Part shown: one piece after another, positions 22,979-34,100 of the stretch | How positions within the stretch are numbered: the stretch's first letter is position 1 | Layout of the letters: every line of letters begins with the position of its first letter | NCBI GenBank assembly: GCA_036852015.1 | Contig: JAANDG010000149.1 | Span: 62,001 to 126,000 of the forward strand | DNA length: 64,000 nucleotides | Source: Pelodera strongyloides | Lineage: Eukaryota > Nematoda > Chromadorea > Rhabditida > Rhabditidae | Direction of reading: 5' to 3' | The notes under the pieces: model-generated | The model's input: only the letters and a program-made list of their open reading frames with translations | What the model was told of the DNA's origin: nothing | Database searches by the model: none | Position numbers and translations under genes: made by a program

Positions 22979-23917
22979 GCGTTCCCTTTTGGCAAAACGC
23001 CAGGCGAAGGTAATGGCGAAACGAATGTCCACCCGCACAGCGAAACGCCAATTGAAAAAATTTTCGCCTGGCGATTCGCTCCTCCGTGAACAGAGATAAG
23101 TCATGTGGTCATGTCATGTGATACAAGAAAACAAGACCGAGAAATAAACATCAGCTGAAGGACAGTCCCAGACTTAAACTTTAACGTTAAACGTTGCGTC
23201 CTTTGCATTTCCCCTACATATGTCCTTTGTAACCGCAAAGAGGGAGGTCTCCGCTCTGTTAATGAACTGCGAATTCGCACCGGAAAAGTAGGGCTGTGCG
23301 AATTCGCACAGCAAACTTTCCAAATTCGCACCGGCAACAAATCCGGTGCGAAATCGCAGACTCCTCCACATTCTGTGCGAATTCGCACCGGAAATCAGTA
23401 TTTCGGTGCGAACTCGGCCGAAATCCGGTGCGAAAAAGTATTCATCCTACGCCCCGCCCCCCTCTGACAGCCACCTTTGCTAATGTACGTGTCTGTACGC
23501 AATACAAAAGTATAATGTGCGACAGGTTCCTGTATTTTTGTGCGTTCACGATTTATTTTGGGTCCCGCCTACCCAGCGCGCGTCATTTTTGTATAGTAAT
23601 TGTTGTTTCTTTACTTTTTTTAGTATTACTTTTAGTTAGTATACGTGTTTAGTGTTACGGTGTTATTCAAGGCGGCTTTCTGCTTGTAAATCTAGCTAGT
23701 GGTGTGTTTGTTTCTGGCTAAATTTTACAATAAATGTTCTTTTGTAATCTTAGGCCGTCAGTTGTTGTCTTCAGTGTCATTTTCAGTGTCGGTCGCCGCG
23801 TCGTTTTTGTAGCTTTTATGTTCTCTATTCTATTTATTGTTATTAATTCTTCTACCTTTTTTGTATATGTTAAAGAGATTTTGATCCATAGCACCGCAAT
23901 TATCAATTATCATTTAG
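22979..23917. repeat. Region with clustered GCGAATTCGCACCGG palindromes, no gene
   Basis: Between about 23264 and 23440 the motif TGCGAATTCGCACCGG and partial copies occur repeatedly in both orientations. Related repeats occur at 25093-25226. The remainder up to the exon at 23918 is T-rich and intron-like. No exon could be supported here. Confidence 0.6.
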
Positions 23918-25087
23918 CATGAACAATCGGAGATTGAGCAGCAGAAGAAACTTAAACTTCGGAGGAGATTATTGGCAAGTAAGCCGGCCTCATTAGATGA
24001 TGAAAGTGAAAGCGAAGAAGGTGAGGGTTGAAAATTGGTAAATTAATAAGCGAGTTTTACTATTATGCATGCCACACATCTACATTTGAAAATGATACAC
24101 TACTGCAGATTTTAATTTAGTTTGTATTGGTTCAATGAATTACGTCAGTTGTTTAAGAAATGACGCAAGAAGTGAAGGGTTTCGATCGGGCAGACGTGCA
24201 CATGCCAACTGCGGATGAATACCATACGCAATTCGATGAATATCAATTTCCAGATGATATTGATGAACAACTCAATGTGGTAAGTATATTTTTGGTATCA
24301 TTTAGTTTCCAACATGTATCCAATTTTCCCCCCCTCTTATCCATGTCACATGGCAATAAGGGGACAAGGAGAACGGATACTGGACACTCTCACTCTGTTC
24401 TTTTATTATTATATATCCGTTTATAATCTGTTGGTATGGTTACCTTTCTATTTTCAAAGTTACCGTTGTATGTTAGTTGGACGAATTTACATAGTGCTGT
24501 ATACTAAGCTTATAAAAAATTTATAGTCGCAACAAACGCACACAATTCAAGCCATACAAGGCAACGGTTCATTTGTGGAGGAACAAGTTTTTGACTGTCC
24601 AATAATGGAGGATATGGCGGCCGTTAGAGAAGAGCTTCTAATTTTTTTGCACAAGGTAAAATTGCGAATTCATTATATTTTAGTCGTTTTGTGGTTCGTA
24701 TGTGATGTGAATTGACTGTTTATTGCGGTTTTATTAACTAATTGTGGGTTTGTTTGCCTCTGTGAAGTAATGCTGATTTTCGTATAAAAAGTAATTATTG
24801 TAGTGGATACAAAGAAGCCTTATTGTTATGATAATCCGCATGTACTTTTCGTCGTTAAATAACTTTAATGACTTTAAAATACACTACATTTTGTTACATA
24901 ATTTTGTTGTTAAGTTACTCATTGTACGATAGTTGATTTGTTGTTCGTTTCCTTTTTTCTAATGAATAATAAAAATTTTAAACCTATTCTTTTTTTATTT
25001 CATTGCGGTAAATTTTATTTTGTTTTATATATGTCGCATGGTTTACCGTAGTCTGGAGGGATTTCTTCGATGTCTGCTCTCTCTCAG
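23918..25087 (+). CDS. Unidentified gene, four internal exons (both ends missing)
   Basis: Exons 23918-24020, 24158-24279, 24527-24655 and 25052-25087 each have AG/GT borders and join in phase (phase 1, then 0, then 0) into about 129 residues. The product begins with a basic stretch (EQQKKLKLRRRLLASKP), continues with an acidic run (SLDDESESEEE), then ADVHMPTADEYHTQFDEYQF and EDMAAVREELLIFLHK. I do not recognise the family; charged low-complexity patches suggest a nuclear or adaptor protein but prove nothing. No start or stop codon exon is seen. Downstream, sequence turns into palindromic repeats and then the duplicated U1 block, so the gene may be broken by the duplication. Confidence 0.6.
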
Positions 25088-25543
25088 GTGAGAGAGCATT
25101 TTGCGAATTCGCACCGGAAAAACTGCGAATTCGCAGAGCCAAAAAACCAAAAAGAATTCCAAGAGAACTCTTTTTGGTTTTTTTCCGGTGCGAATTCGCA
25201 GTTTTTCCGGTGCGAATTCGCAGAACAACATCCTAGCGTCTCCTCCAGGAGAAGAGAGAAGAGACACGCTAATCACTGACAGCCGATGAGTTGCGCGCCG
25301 CACCATTTCGGGAAACAAAATGCGCGCCGCAAAGGAATGGGAAACAAAATGCGCGCGGAATAGAAACGGCGCGCAAAGTGATTCCCGAAAAGGTGCGGAA
25401 ACGGTGCTGAAATGGTGCGGGGCGCAACTTGCGCCCCGCACCATTTCCGCACCTTTTCGGCAACGTTTTTGAAAGCGCTCGGAGGATCTGCCGTAACTGC
25501 AGTTGTTGTACTAATATTTTTCCGCAAGCACAGATCTCACATC
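25088..25543. repeat. Inverted-repeat cluster
   Basis: Two palindromic structures are visible. The first, 25093-25226, has GCGAATTCGCACCGGAAAAA opposite its complement around a centre CCAAAAAGAATTCC. The second, about 25290-25470, has GCACCATTTC / GAAATGGTGC arms and a perfect hairpin around GGTGCGGGGCGCAAC. They probably represent small foldback elements. No exon. Confidence 0.6.
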
Positions 25544-25622
25544 TGTTGTGTGGCCGAGTGGTCTAAGGCGCTGTTCAGAGAAAGTATCTAACAATTGTGT
25601 AGGGTTCGCATCCAACACGCTG
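25544..25622 (+). tRNA. tRNA-Leu-like sequence, degenerate
   Basis: GTGTGGCCGAGTGGTCTAAG is a canonical D arm/A box of a class II tRNA, followed by TTCAGA (possible CAG anticodon) and GGGTTCGCATCC as an altered T loop. The acceptor and T stems pair poorly and the variable arm is odd, so it is probably a pseudogene. The homology between blocks B and C begins inside this T loop. Confidence 0.5.
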
Positions 25623-26561
25623 CTTTCTTTTTGCAGTTGCTACTTTTCCCGCACCGTTTCCGCACCTTTTCGGCAACGGTTTGGGGGTGTTTCCCGCACC
25701 AAAACGGCAACCAGAGACGGTGAAAAAACTTTTGCGGCGCGCATCAAATTCTTTTGCGGGAAACACCCCCAAACTGTTGCCGCGCGCAACTCTTGAGTTT
25801 CGTTGACGGGAGTATGGGACGCTAAATTTCGATTAGACACCCTGCCGCATTGCTCAATTTGTTGCCAACGTTTGTCGCGTTCACGGTGTCGAATCAGTGC
25901 ACCATTGTCTCAAGCAACTACACCGTTGACTAGATCTACCCTTTAGTCTACGATGCCTTAGGCCCTAAGCCTACGCCTAAAGTTCAATATAAGTAGAAAT
26001 TGAATTTTCAACACTCGTGCAATGCCTGTTCAAAATGCAGTACGTATTTCTGTGCCACTCACGCTCCAACTTGCTTAATCGATGTTCCGAAGAACCAATG
26101 AACAAAATTGATCGTAATTTGTTCAAGTTGAAGCGTTGCAACTATTTTCCGTTATTGCGGGTTTATTCTTGTAGGTGGTGGGGTGGTTATTGAAGGCCGG
26201 CGCGCGCTTTGATTTTTAGGTGTCCCCAAGCATTAACTTTGAATTATCGATTTAATTAGTTATCGATCGATTTTCCATGATGTAAATCTTGATCAATCTA
26301 TTGTGCCACCATTCTGGTACATTGAGTCCGGTCCTATTCTACCCGCTTTCTTAGTTGAGGAACGGGCACGGCGCAAAGTCGACAGACACGATTTTCCTTA
26401 CTCTTTATATAATGGTAGATAGATATAGTATATATCATGCATTTGTTCCATTACAAACTAAAAATAAGTAATCGTGATATCTAAATTGTAGTCGGTGCAC
26501 TTGCGCGGACCTGGCGAGTGTCCGCAATGCCTGGACGAAGTGTACGGCGAAATCTGGGTGG
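25604..26561 (+). repeat. Upstream block U1, copy B
   Basis: Matches 55442-56401 over its full length and 49711-50235 in part. It begins GTTCGCATCCAACACGC and includes a foldback at 25645-25795 (TTGGGGGTGTTTCCCGC against GCGGGAAACACCCCCAA). The rest is unique-looking A/T-rich DNA without a supported exon. Absent from copy A within this window. Confidence 0.85.
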
Positions 26562-27782
26562 ATCCCTTTTTTCGCCGCGCTCCAGACGCGTTGGGTCAGT
26601 ATAATGTTGTTTACTTCTGGTTTGTGAAGAAGTGAAGAGCGAAGGAAGCTTCATGGTCTATGATTTTGAAAATATGAAAAAAAAAAGATAAAAGGAGCAC
26701 CTAGGTAGTAAAGAAAAATTAGCGCTGAAGTAAAGATAAATGATGAAAGTTTTTTTTTAGTTCCGAGCATATGTATATGGCTGCGCAGGGTATTCCACGG
26801 GAGGCCAGGGTATTTCATGGTTTCCCAGGGTATTCCAGGTATTCCGCGGTTGCCCAGGGTATTCCGCGGTTGCCCAGGGTATTCCACGGTTGCCCACGGT
26901 ATTCCACGGTTGCCCACGGTATTCCGCGGTTGCCCAGGGTATTCCACGGTTGCCCAGGGTATTCCACGGTTGCCCAGGGTATTCCACGGTATTCCAGGGT
27001 ATTCCGCGGTTGCCCAGGTATTCCACGGTTGCCCAGGGTATTCCACGGTTGCCCGGTATTCCAGGGTATTCCAAAAGGTGTCTTACCCAATAAGCCGTAG
27101 TTCTAAAGTACGGGAGGGCCCGAAACGCGGCCATATCTGGGTAATCTAAACATTCTTAACCACCTTACTACCCTAACAGATAGTTACTAGTGTACTCTAC
27201 ACCATTCTGAAGAATAATACTCCTGCCATGTTCAATTAACATGGCGACCGGAATTCCTCATAATTAAAATCTCAAGCAGGGTAGCCATATAAAAGGAAAA
27301 AATTAACACCACTACACCAATACCATATGCAAAGAAAAACTGGGGTGATGCTATCGTGCTATCCCATTAGCATTTGGATTTTGGGTAATAATTGCAAATT
27401 GGGGTAATTGGGAGTGAAAACGACTAACGACTAACCCACTAGTGTAATAATGAAGAAAGTAGGTTAAGCTCGCTTTAAAAGGAATACATAGTAAGATACA
27501 GTAAACCTGGATAAACCGGAGTACCATTTTTTTATTTAGGGCATCATTCTTCGTAAAAACCAACTCATGGGTTAGGACTGGATCTCCTGGTATTTATTAT
27601 GGTCATGTTACCATGTGTGTGGTAGCGATGAAAAATGCTACTAATGTCCACTCCTAATGTAATTCTCAGCAGAAAAACACTAAAGCAAGTTTGGAGTAAA
27701 GCGCAATAAGCGCATTATTTTAAGCTCTGACTTTATTTGATGATTCAAAATACGTGAGGAGTGACGACCGGCCACAGGCCGC
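26562..27782 (+). repeat. Upstream block U2, copy B, with minisatellite
   Basis: Homologous to 248-1628. The minisatellite at about 26786-27075 is intermediate in length. TIR element 1 is absent, so the block runs straight into the promoter segment. Confidence 0.88.
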
Positions 27783-28153
27783 GGGCCGCGTTTCGGACCC
27801 TCATTCTTTCGGACCCTCATTTTAGCACACATTGCATGCAAATTTGCGGCGAATTAGCATTGCTTTCGCACCAGTTGGCGGTAAAATTTAGGCGCGAACA
27901 GAACCCGTTTGAATTATGGCCCGGTTGTTTTGTTCTTTCTTTTTTTATTATTGTCGTTGTATCTTCGCTTTCTTTCTTTATATTTTCTTTATTTTCTTTA
28001 TGCTGTGCTTCTCTCCTATTCGATCTTTATAATCTTTCCTTGTGTGCCTCTATGTTTGTTGTTCTCTTTGCTTTCCGTGCATTGCTGCGATGGCCAGAAG
28101 ATTATTTTTATCCTCGTGTCTATCCCCGTGGTACTAATCCCTTCTTCGCCTAG
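27783..28153 (+). promoter_or_regulatory. ndc80-B upstream region (uninterrupted)
   Basis: The arrangement without insertion: the GC-rich motif TTTAGGCGCGAA (27887-27898), a pyrimidine-rich leader, TACTAAT (28132-28138) and an acceptor TAG abutting the ATG at 28154. It serves as the empty-site reference for both TIR element 2 in copy A and TIR element 3 in copy C. Confidence 0.5.
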
Positions 28154-31100
28154 ATGAATCGAAAGTTTGGCGATGGACAGAACCGCACCCCGGTTGCACA
28201 TAAGATTCGTACGTCAAATGTTCTGCCCAGCTCTGTTAAGAAGACACCGTAAGTTAAACATAAATTATGACGTGATATCAAATGTTAGATTTTACATTAT
28301 GAGGTGTTGACGAGACGCAGGAACGTGGACGTCAGGTTTCGACAACTTTGATCAATTTCAAGTTTTCAGCATAGCCTCTGATCGTTTTTCGTTGGCGGGA
28401 TATGCAACAAGTGGCAGCCGCTCTTCTTACTTCAAACCTCCAGCAATGAAGGTATTTGCACCCACCTACTCCGTTGTTCTGAAAGTTACATACTACGTTT
28501 CTCAGTCCTTTCGCTTTCTTTTTTCCTTGTGGTAATGCTGAAGCATAACGCACTTTTTACAGAAGACACGTCCGCGCGGTAGTTGCGCCAGCTGGCGCTC
28601 GCGCACGACCACGCCGCGCATCTTAGCGGGGGGGGGGGGTGGTGCCGCCTATGGCGGACTCGCCTGTTGTACTCGCCGATGATATGGAGTTTCAGGTTGA
28701 TAGTGGCTTGATTGAGTCAATCCTCTTCATTGTGAATGCTTGTTGACATGAATTTTTCCTTTTCAGGATAATCGTCCAATAGGATCAAAGGAATATCAAG
28801 TTGCAATGCAGAGAAAAATTCTGAGGTAATTGGTATTTATCGAATACCTAGTGCGTTAGGCGCATCTTTTTTTATCTAAACAACTCAAACATACGCAAAC
28901 CTACTAAACATACCTAATAAAAGAGGAAACATACAAGGGAATAATAAATTTATAAGTAAAGAAAGTAAGAATATAAGATTTACCGTGGGCGGGTCTCGTC
29001 AGTGCGGTTACAGTAGAAATGTCTGTCATTCTCCTTTTTTATTGATACTTCAATATATTTTCAATATAGTTTTCTGCACGACCATTGCGGAATGACGGAT
29101 CTGCCCGAAAATGTGGTAAAGTCGCCCACGAAGACCGATTTTGGAATGATTTTCGAGTGCATTTATCAGTCTCTCGATGCGAACTACAAAGTGGGCAAAA
29201 TGGAGGACGAGGTTTGTTTTCCTTCTTATATTGAGCAGTGTATGCTGAAAGAGCAAAAGCGATATATTACAGATAAATTTCAGAAGTGTGACAAGTAATT
29301 TGGGAAAATATAACACCTCTGTACCATCACTCGGGGATTTCATTTTGTATTCCATAGTCATAGTCGGCTCCATTCTCTCACGTTAGAATGCTATTTTCTG
29401 TCTCCAGGGAATACCCACCCGTGAGAATCACGGTGTTATTTGTTATTTATTAAATACACCAAAAGATGTGCTGATGTGCATCAGGGGATGAAAAAAACGA
29501 ACATATAAACGCACATAGGCGCCGATAAGATTAGCATTGAGTTTTGACATTCTGCATTTGGAATATTGTTGCAAAAGAAATTAAACCAAACTGTTTTGTT
29601 TGGACATACCTTGAATCGATGCCTTTAGCAAATAATGTGATATTTCCTGTTAAAAATTAGTTTCTTAAAAAGCGTTTGTTGTGAATAGTTGAATTCGGCT
29701 TCTGATGTCTTTCCTCTATCACAGGTGCCCAAAATCTTCAAAGGTCTCGGCTATTCACCCAGCATAAAGCCGTCTTCTATTCAAACTGTTTCCGCACCGC
29801 ACGTGTGGCCACACCTGTGCGCGGCTCTTGTCTGGCTCATCGACTATGTTCAGGTATTTGGTTGTCCTTACTTAGTTTTACTAGAGAGTTTTCCCTGCCG
29901 AATGCACTGATCACTGTAACGTTACCCTTAATTATGCTCTATCCCTCTGCGTATTGTGTACTGTAATGTTCCAACGAAGTGATGCGCAAAATCACGCACC
30001 AACCACTCACGGCTTGGATTAGAGGACTAGAAGATCTTCGAAGGTTTTATTTCCAAATTTGTATTTGAATTTGGTTCAGCCATGGGTCCTCCACGTTTAT
30101 GCAACATTCTAACTCCGGCGATGGCTCGCCGGCGGGTTCTGGGGTAAAAAACATTTCCGTATTATCAGGGACTTGTGCTAATTGCTTATGCTTCTTTTAG
30201 ATGTACAACTCTGTAGTTCCATCTGATATTTTGTTGGCGACTGACGAACAGAGAACCAACAATGAGGCTGGACATCGGACCGTAAGTATTCCGTAATAAT
30301 ACATATAAAACTTTTACGCCCCCTCAAGAGCTTGCATCTTTATTCAAGGGTGGTACGTACTGTAGTGTTGAAATTTGGCTTTTGAAATGTTCCGCAGAGG
30401 TTCTGTGCCGTAACAGCGGTTTATAGGTAGGAAGTGTAGATATCTTAACAGACTAGACTAGATGTATATTTTGTCCCTAGTAATTACTCTCACGTTGTGA
30501 AGCGCGGGAACTGAGGGTTCCCTTTCCTTTGGTGGACGCCCTTTCCTTGTATTGATTGTTAACCACAACCACTTAACAAGCCCACTATATTAGACGATAT
30601 ACGTATATTGCGGGTTCAATCATAACTTTTCCATATATATTGAATACTTTATTCTGAAAAGAACAAAAGCGAAATAATACAGCGTGAACAAATACATACA
30701 AAAAAAAAACGTAAAGCGAAATACTGGACAACACAAAAATACGGAAAAGGTTCGTAGGTAAATGGCTATAGGCTATACGTGGGGATAAGTAAGAGAATTT
30801 CGATTGAGCCGAGTTTTGAAAATTTCTACACTAGAAGGGAAGGGATGGAAAACTTCAAGAGGTAAGGAATTCCACGATCTGACTACGCGCCTTTGGTAGA
30901 AGTGACATGAGACATCAGAGCTAGAAGAACAATGTTTCAGTTGATATGTGTGACAATTACGAGGAGGACGGTCAGAAAATTCGAAAGAAGGAGAAGGGTA
31001 AAAATCACGAGAGAAAACAGAACGATAACAACGTACAAGGTCATAAACTATTCTACGGTGTTCGAGAGGTTTCAGATCAAATGAATGGAGGAGATCAACG

Positions 31101-34100
31101 TAAGGAACTGCATCGGTTTCGGGAAAACATTTCTTATAGGCGAACGATAAAAACCGCTTTTGGACAGCTTCAATTTTGTTTATTAGGGTAAGTTGGTGAG
31201 GATTCCATACTTCTGAAGCATATTCCAAGAGAGGTCTACAAAAAGCAATGAAAGCAGCACGGTAAGTGGAAAGATGTGGAAATTTTATAGACCGTAGGAT
31301 ACAATAAGAAACGCGTTTACTACTTGAAATGATGTTATTGATATGAGAGGTGAATGAGAGATCACTACCTATAGTAACACCAAGGTCTTTACAATCCGTG
31401 GGATGGTCAAGGATACGATCGGCAATACGGAAAGGGTATTCAAATTGACTACATACATCAAGAATGAAAGACTTGCTACTAGAACAATGCATTTGCCAGA
31501 GAGAGCACCAATTGTCAAGGGACTGTAGATCAGATTTGATAACGGAAAAGTCAAAGTGGGGATCAACGATAGGACGATAAATTTTTAAGTCATCGGCAAA
31601 CAAAAGACATTTACTAGTGATATGGTCAGGTAGATCATTTATAAATAAAAGAAACAGAACAGGTCCTAAAACACTTCCTTGAGGAACACCACTAGAGGCT
31701 ACACGGATGGATGAGGTAGATTCGCCTATACGAACAGAAAAGGTACGACTAGAAAGATAACTGTTTATCCACCTGATTAGCATGGGAGAAATGGCATAGG
31801 TTTGCATTTTGTGGATAAGCAGTTGATGGTTAACTTTATCGAACGCTTTTTCGAAATCAATATAAGCACAAGCGGTCTGGTGATTCAAATCCTTAGATGA
31901 AATCCAATCTTGGAGCATTATAAGCAACTGAGAGGCCGTTGAATGATTAGAACGAAAACCAAATTGAGCGGAGGACATAAAATTATTCCTATCCATGTGA
32001 CCGACAATGGACTGCTTAATAATAATTTCTAACAATTTGCACACAGAAGAGGTAAGGGAAATAGGGCGATAATTGGAGCATAGAGTTTTCGAGGACTTTT
32101 TATGTAGTGGGGTAACAATGGCAGTTCTCCATTGCTGAGGAACTTCGCCAGTAAGAAGAGAGCAATTGAAGAGTTTACATAAATGGGGAGCGAGCAAATG
32201 AATACATTTCAACAAAAAGTAGGATGGAATATCATCGGGTGTACGACTACACTTTGACTTTAATTTACGGCTTGCATCAATTACATTAGAAGGGGTACAG
32301 AGGAAGGGATCATCAACAACGGTGCATACACGATTATCAAGAGTGGGTAGATTTGTAATAGGGCCAGGATCAGAGAAAACTGAAACAAAATAATCTGCAA
32401 ACACTTCAACAATTTCCGGCTTATTTGTTAACAAATTTGTGGTACATGGATCCTCAATACAAGAAATTTCAGAATTTACCTTAGTTGTGCGAAGATAGGA
32501 ATAGAAACGGCGAGGGCAACCACTAGAAATAATTTTGCGTTCACGATAGGAATAGAACTTTCTACAGTACTTACGATAAAGGACAGAAATTTTCAAAAAG
32601 TTATCAAAAGAACCTGTCTTCAGGAAATGGTTCCAGGCTTGTTGGCGTCGTTGATCGGTTCTGAAGATGTGGCCAGGGACTTCCTTGACGGTACCTATCC
32701 GTTTCTCAGGGACAAACAAAGTTATACAATTGGATAATAACGAACAAAAATGGTCATATCGAGATTGAAGGGAGGAATTGCTGTCAGAAACAAAGGACCA
32801 ATCGATACACGATAAATGATAATTAATAAGGTCATAATCAGCGGAATAAAAATCGCGAGTGAACGTACTAGGAGGACAATTAATTTCACATTTAATGGAG
32901 AATAGAATAGAACAATGGTCACTTCTGCCAAAGGGTTGTTGTACTGCGCAGGAAAAAACCACGCCATCCGCGGACAATATTAAGTCAAGAATGTTATCAG
33001 AACGAATATAAGTTGGAACGTGAACATGGAGAAGTAAATCGAAACAATGCATAAAATTTTGCAATAAATCACACAAATTACCGGGAAAAGAAGGGCCAGG
33101 TTTGACGGGAATATTGAAGTCACCAGTAAGAATGGAATTTTCAATAACGTAAGGAGATAATTCACTAAAAAGCTCTTCTGTATCACACGCCGAAATATGA
33201 GGGGGACGGTATACGGAGAAAACACGAGTTGACTGACCTGACTTAGAATTGCACAAATCTACGATAACTACATCACATCCAGCACAGTTAAACGAGGCAA
33301 CAAGTATGGAAATTACGTTCTTACGTATAGCTAACAGGACACCTCCACCATGGGAATTTCTATCACAACGATAAATGTTATAATAACCAGACTTATCAAA
33401 GATTGAAGTGGGGTAGTTTTCATGTAACCACGTTTCTTGAACACTAATTAGGGAATAAACACACGATTCTAAGAGAACGGATAATTCAGCCTCATTAGAT
33501 TTCCATCGGAACTATACTTTTCAGATCAAGTATTTGAGCCTGCAGGCTGCATTCCGTGAGAGCTTCATGCATAATGTTCAACCAGATGAGGAATTTATCA
33601 ATAAGTATATCATTTCCAAATTTTTTTGCATTCCGATTTTGCAGTGCAAGTCTTCTTGGTCTATGCCTGTTTGAGTTTAAGTTTGGTTTATTGGTTTATG
33701 TTTATGCTCATGATTTTTCTCTTCCAGGAACATTGCGGTTTATGTTTATGCTCATGATTTTTCTCTTCCAGGAACATTGCGTCCTTCCGTAAATTGCTGG
33801 AGGACAATTGCAATGTTGATGGTCAATTAAAAGAGACGGAGGCTGCCAATGCGCTAATTCAGGAAGAAATTGAAGCCATGAAGAATGACGTGAGTTTCCT
33901 TCGTTTATTATGAATGGGTGGGATTGACATGTATTCTCCCCTCTTATAGTTTTTGCGTCTCGCCTCTTGGTCCGTCCGTCCTCAAAGAGTTCGGTTAATT
34001 CGGTATTGATGTCACTGCCTAAATCCGAACACCGAGATTTGCTCAGCCGAGTTTGAAGGGTGTTTCCACAAATCTATTACACAGTATCATAAATAGACAA

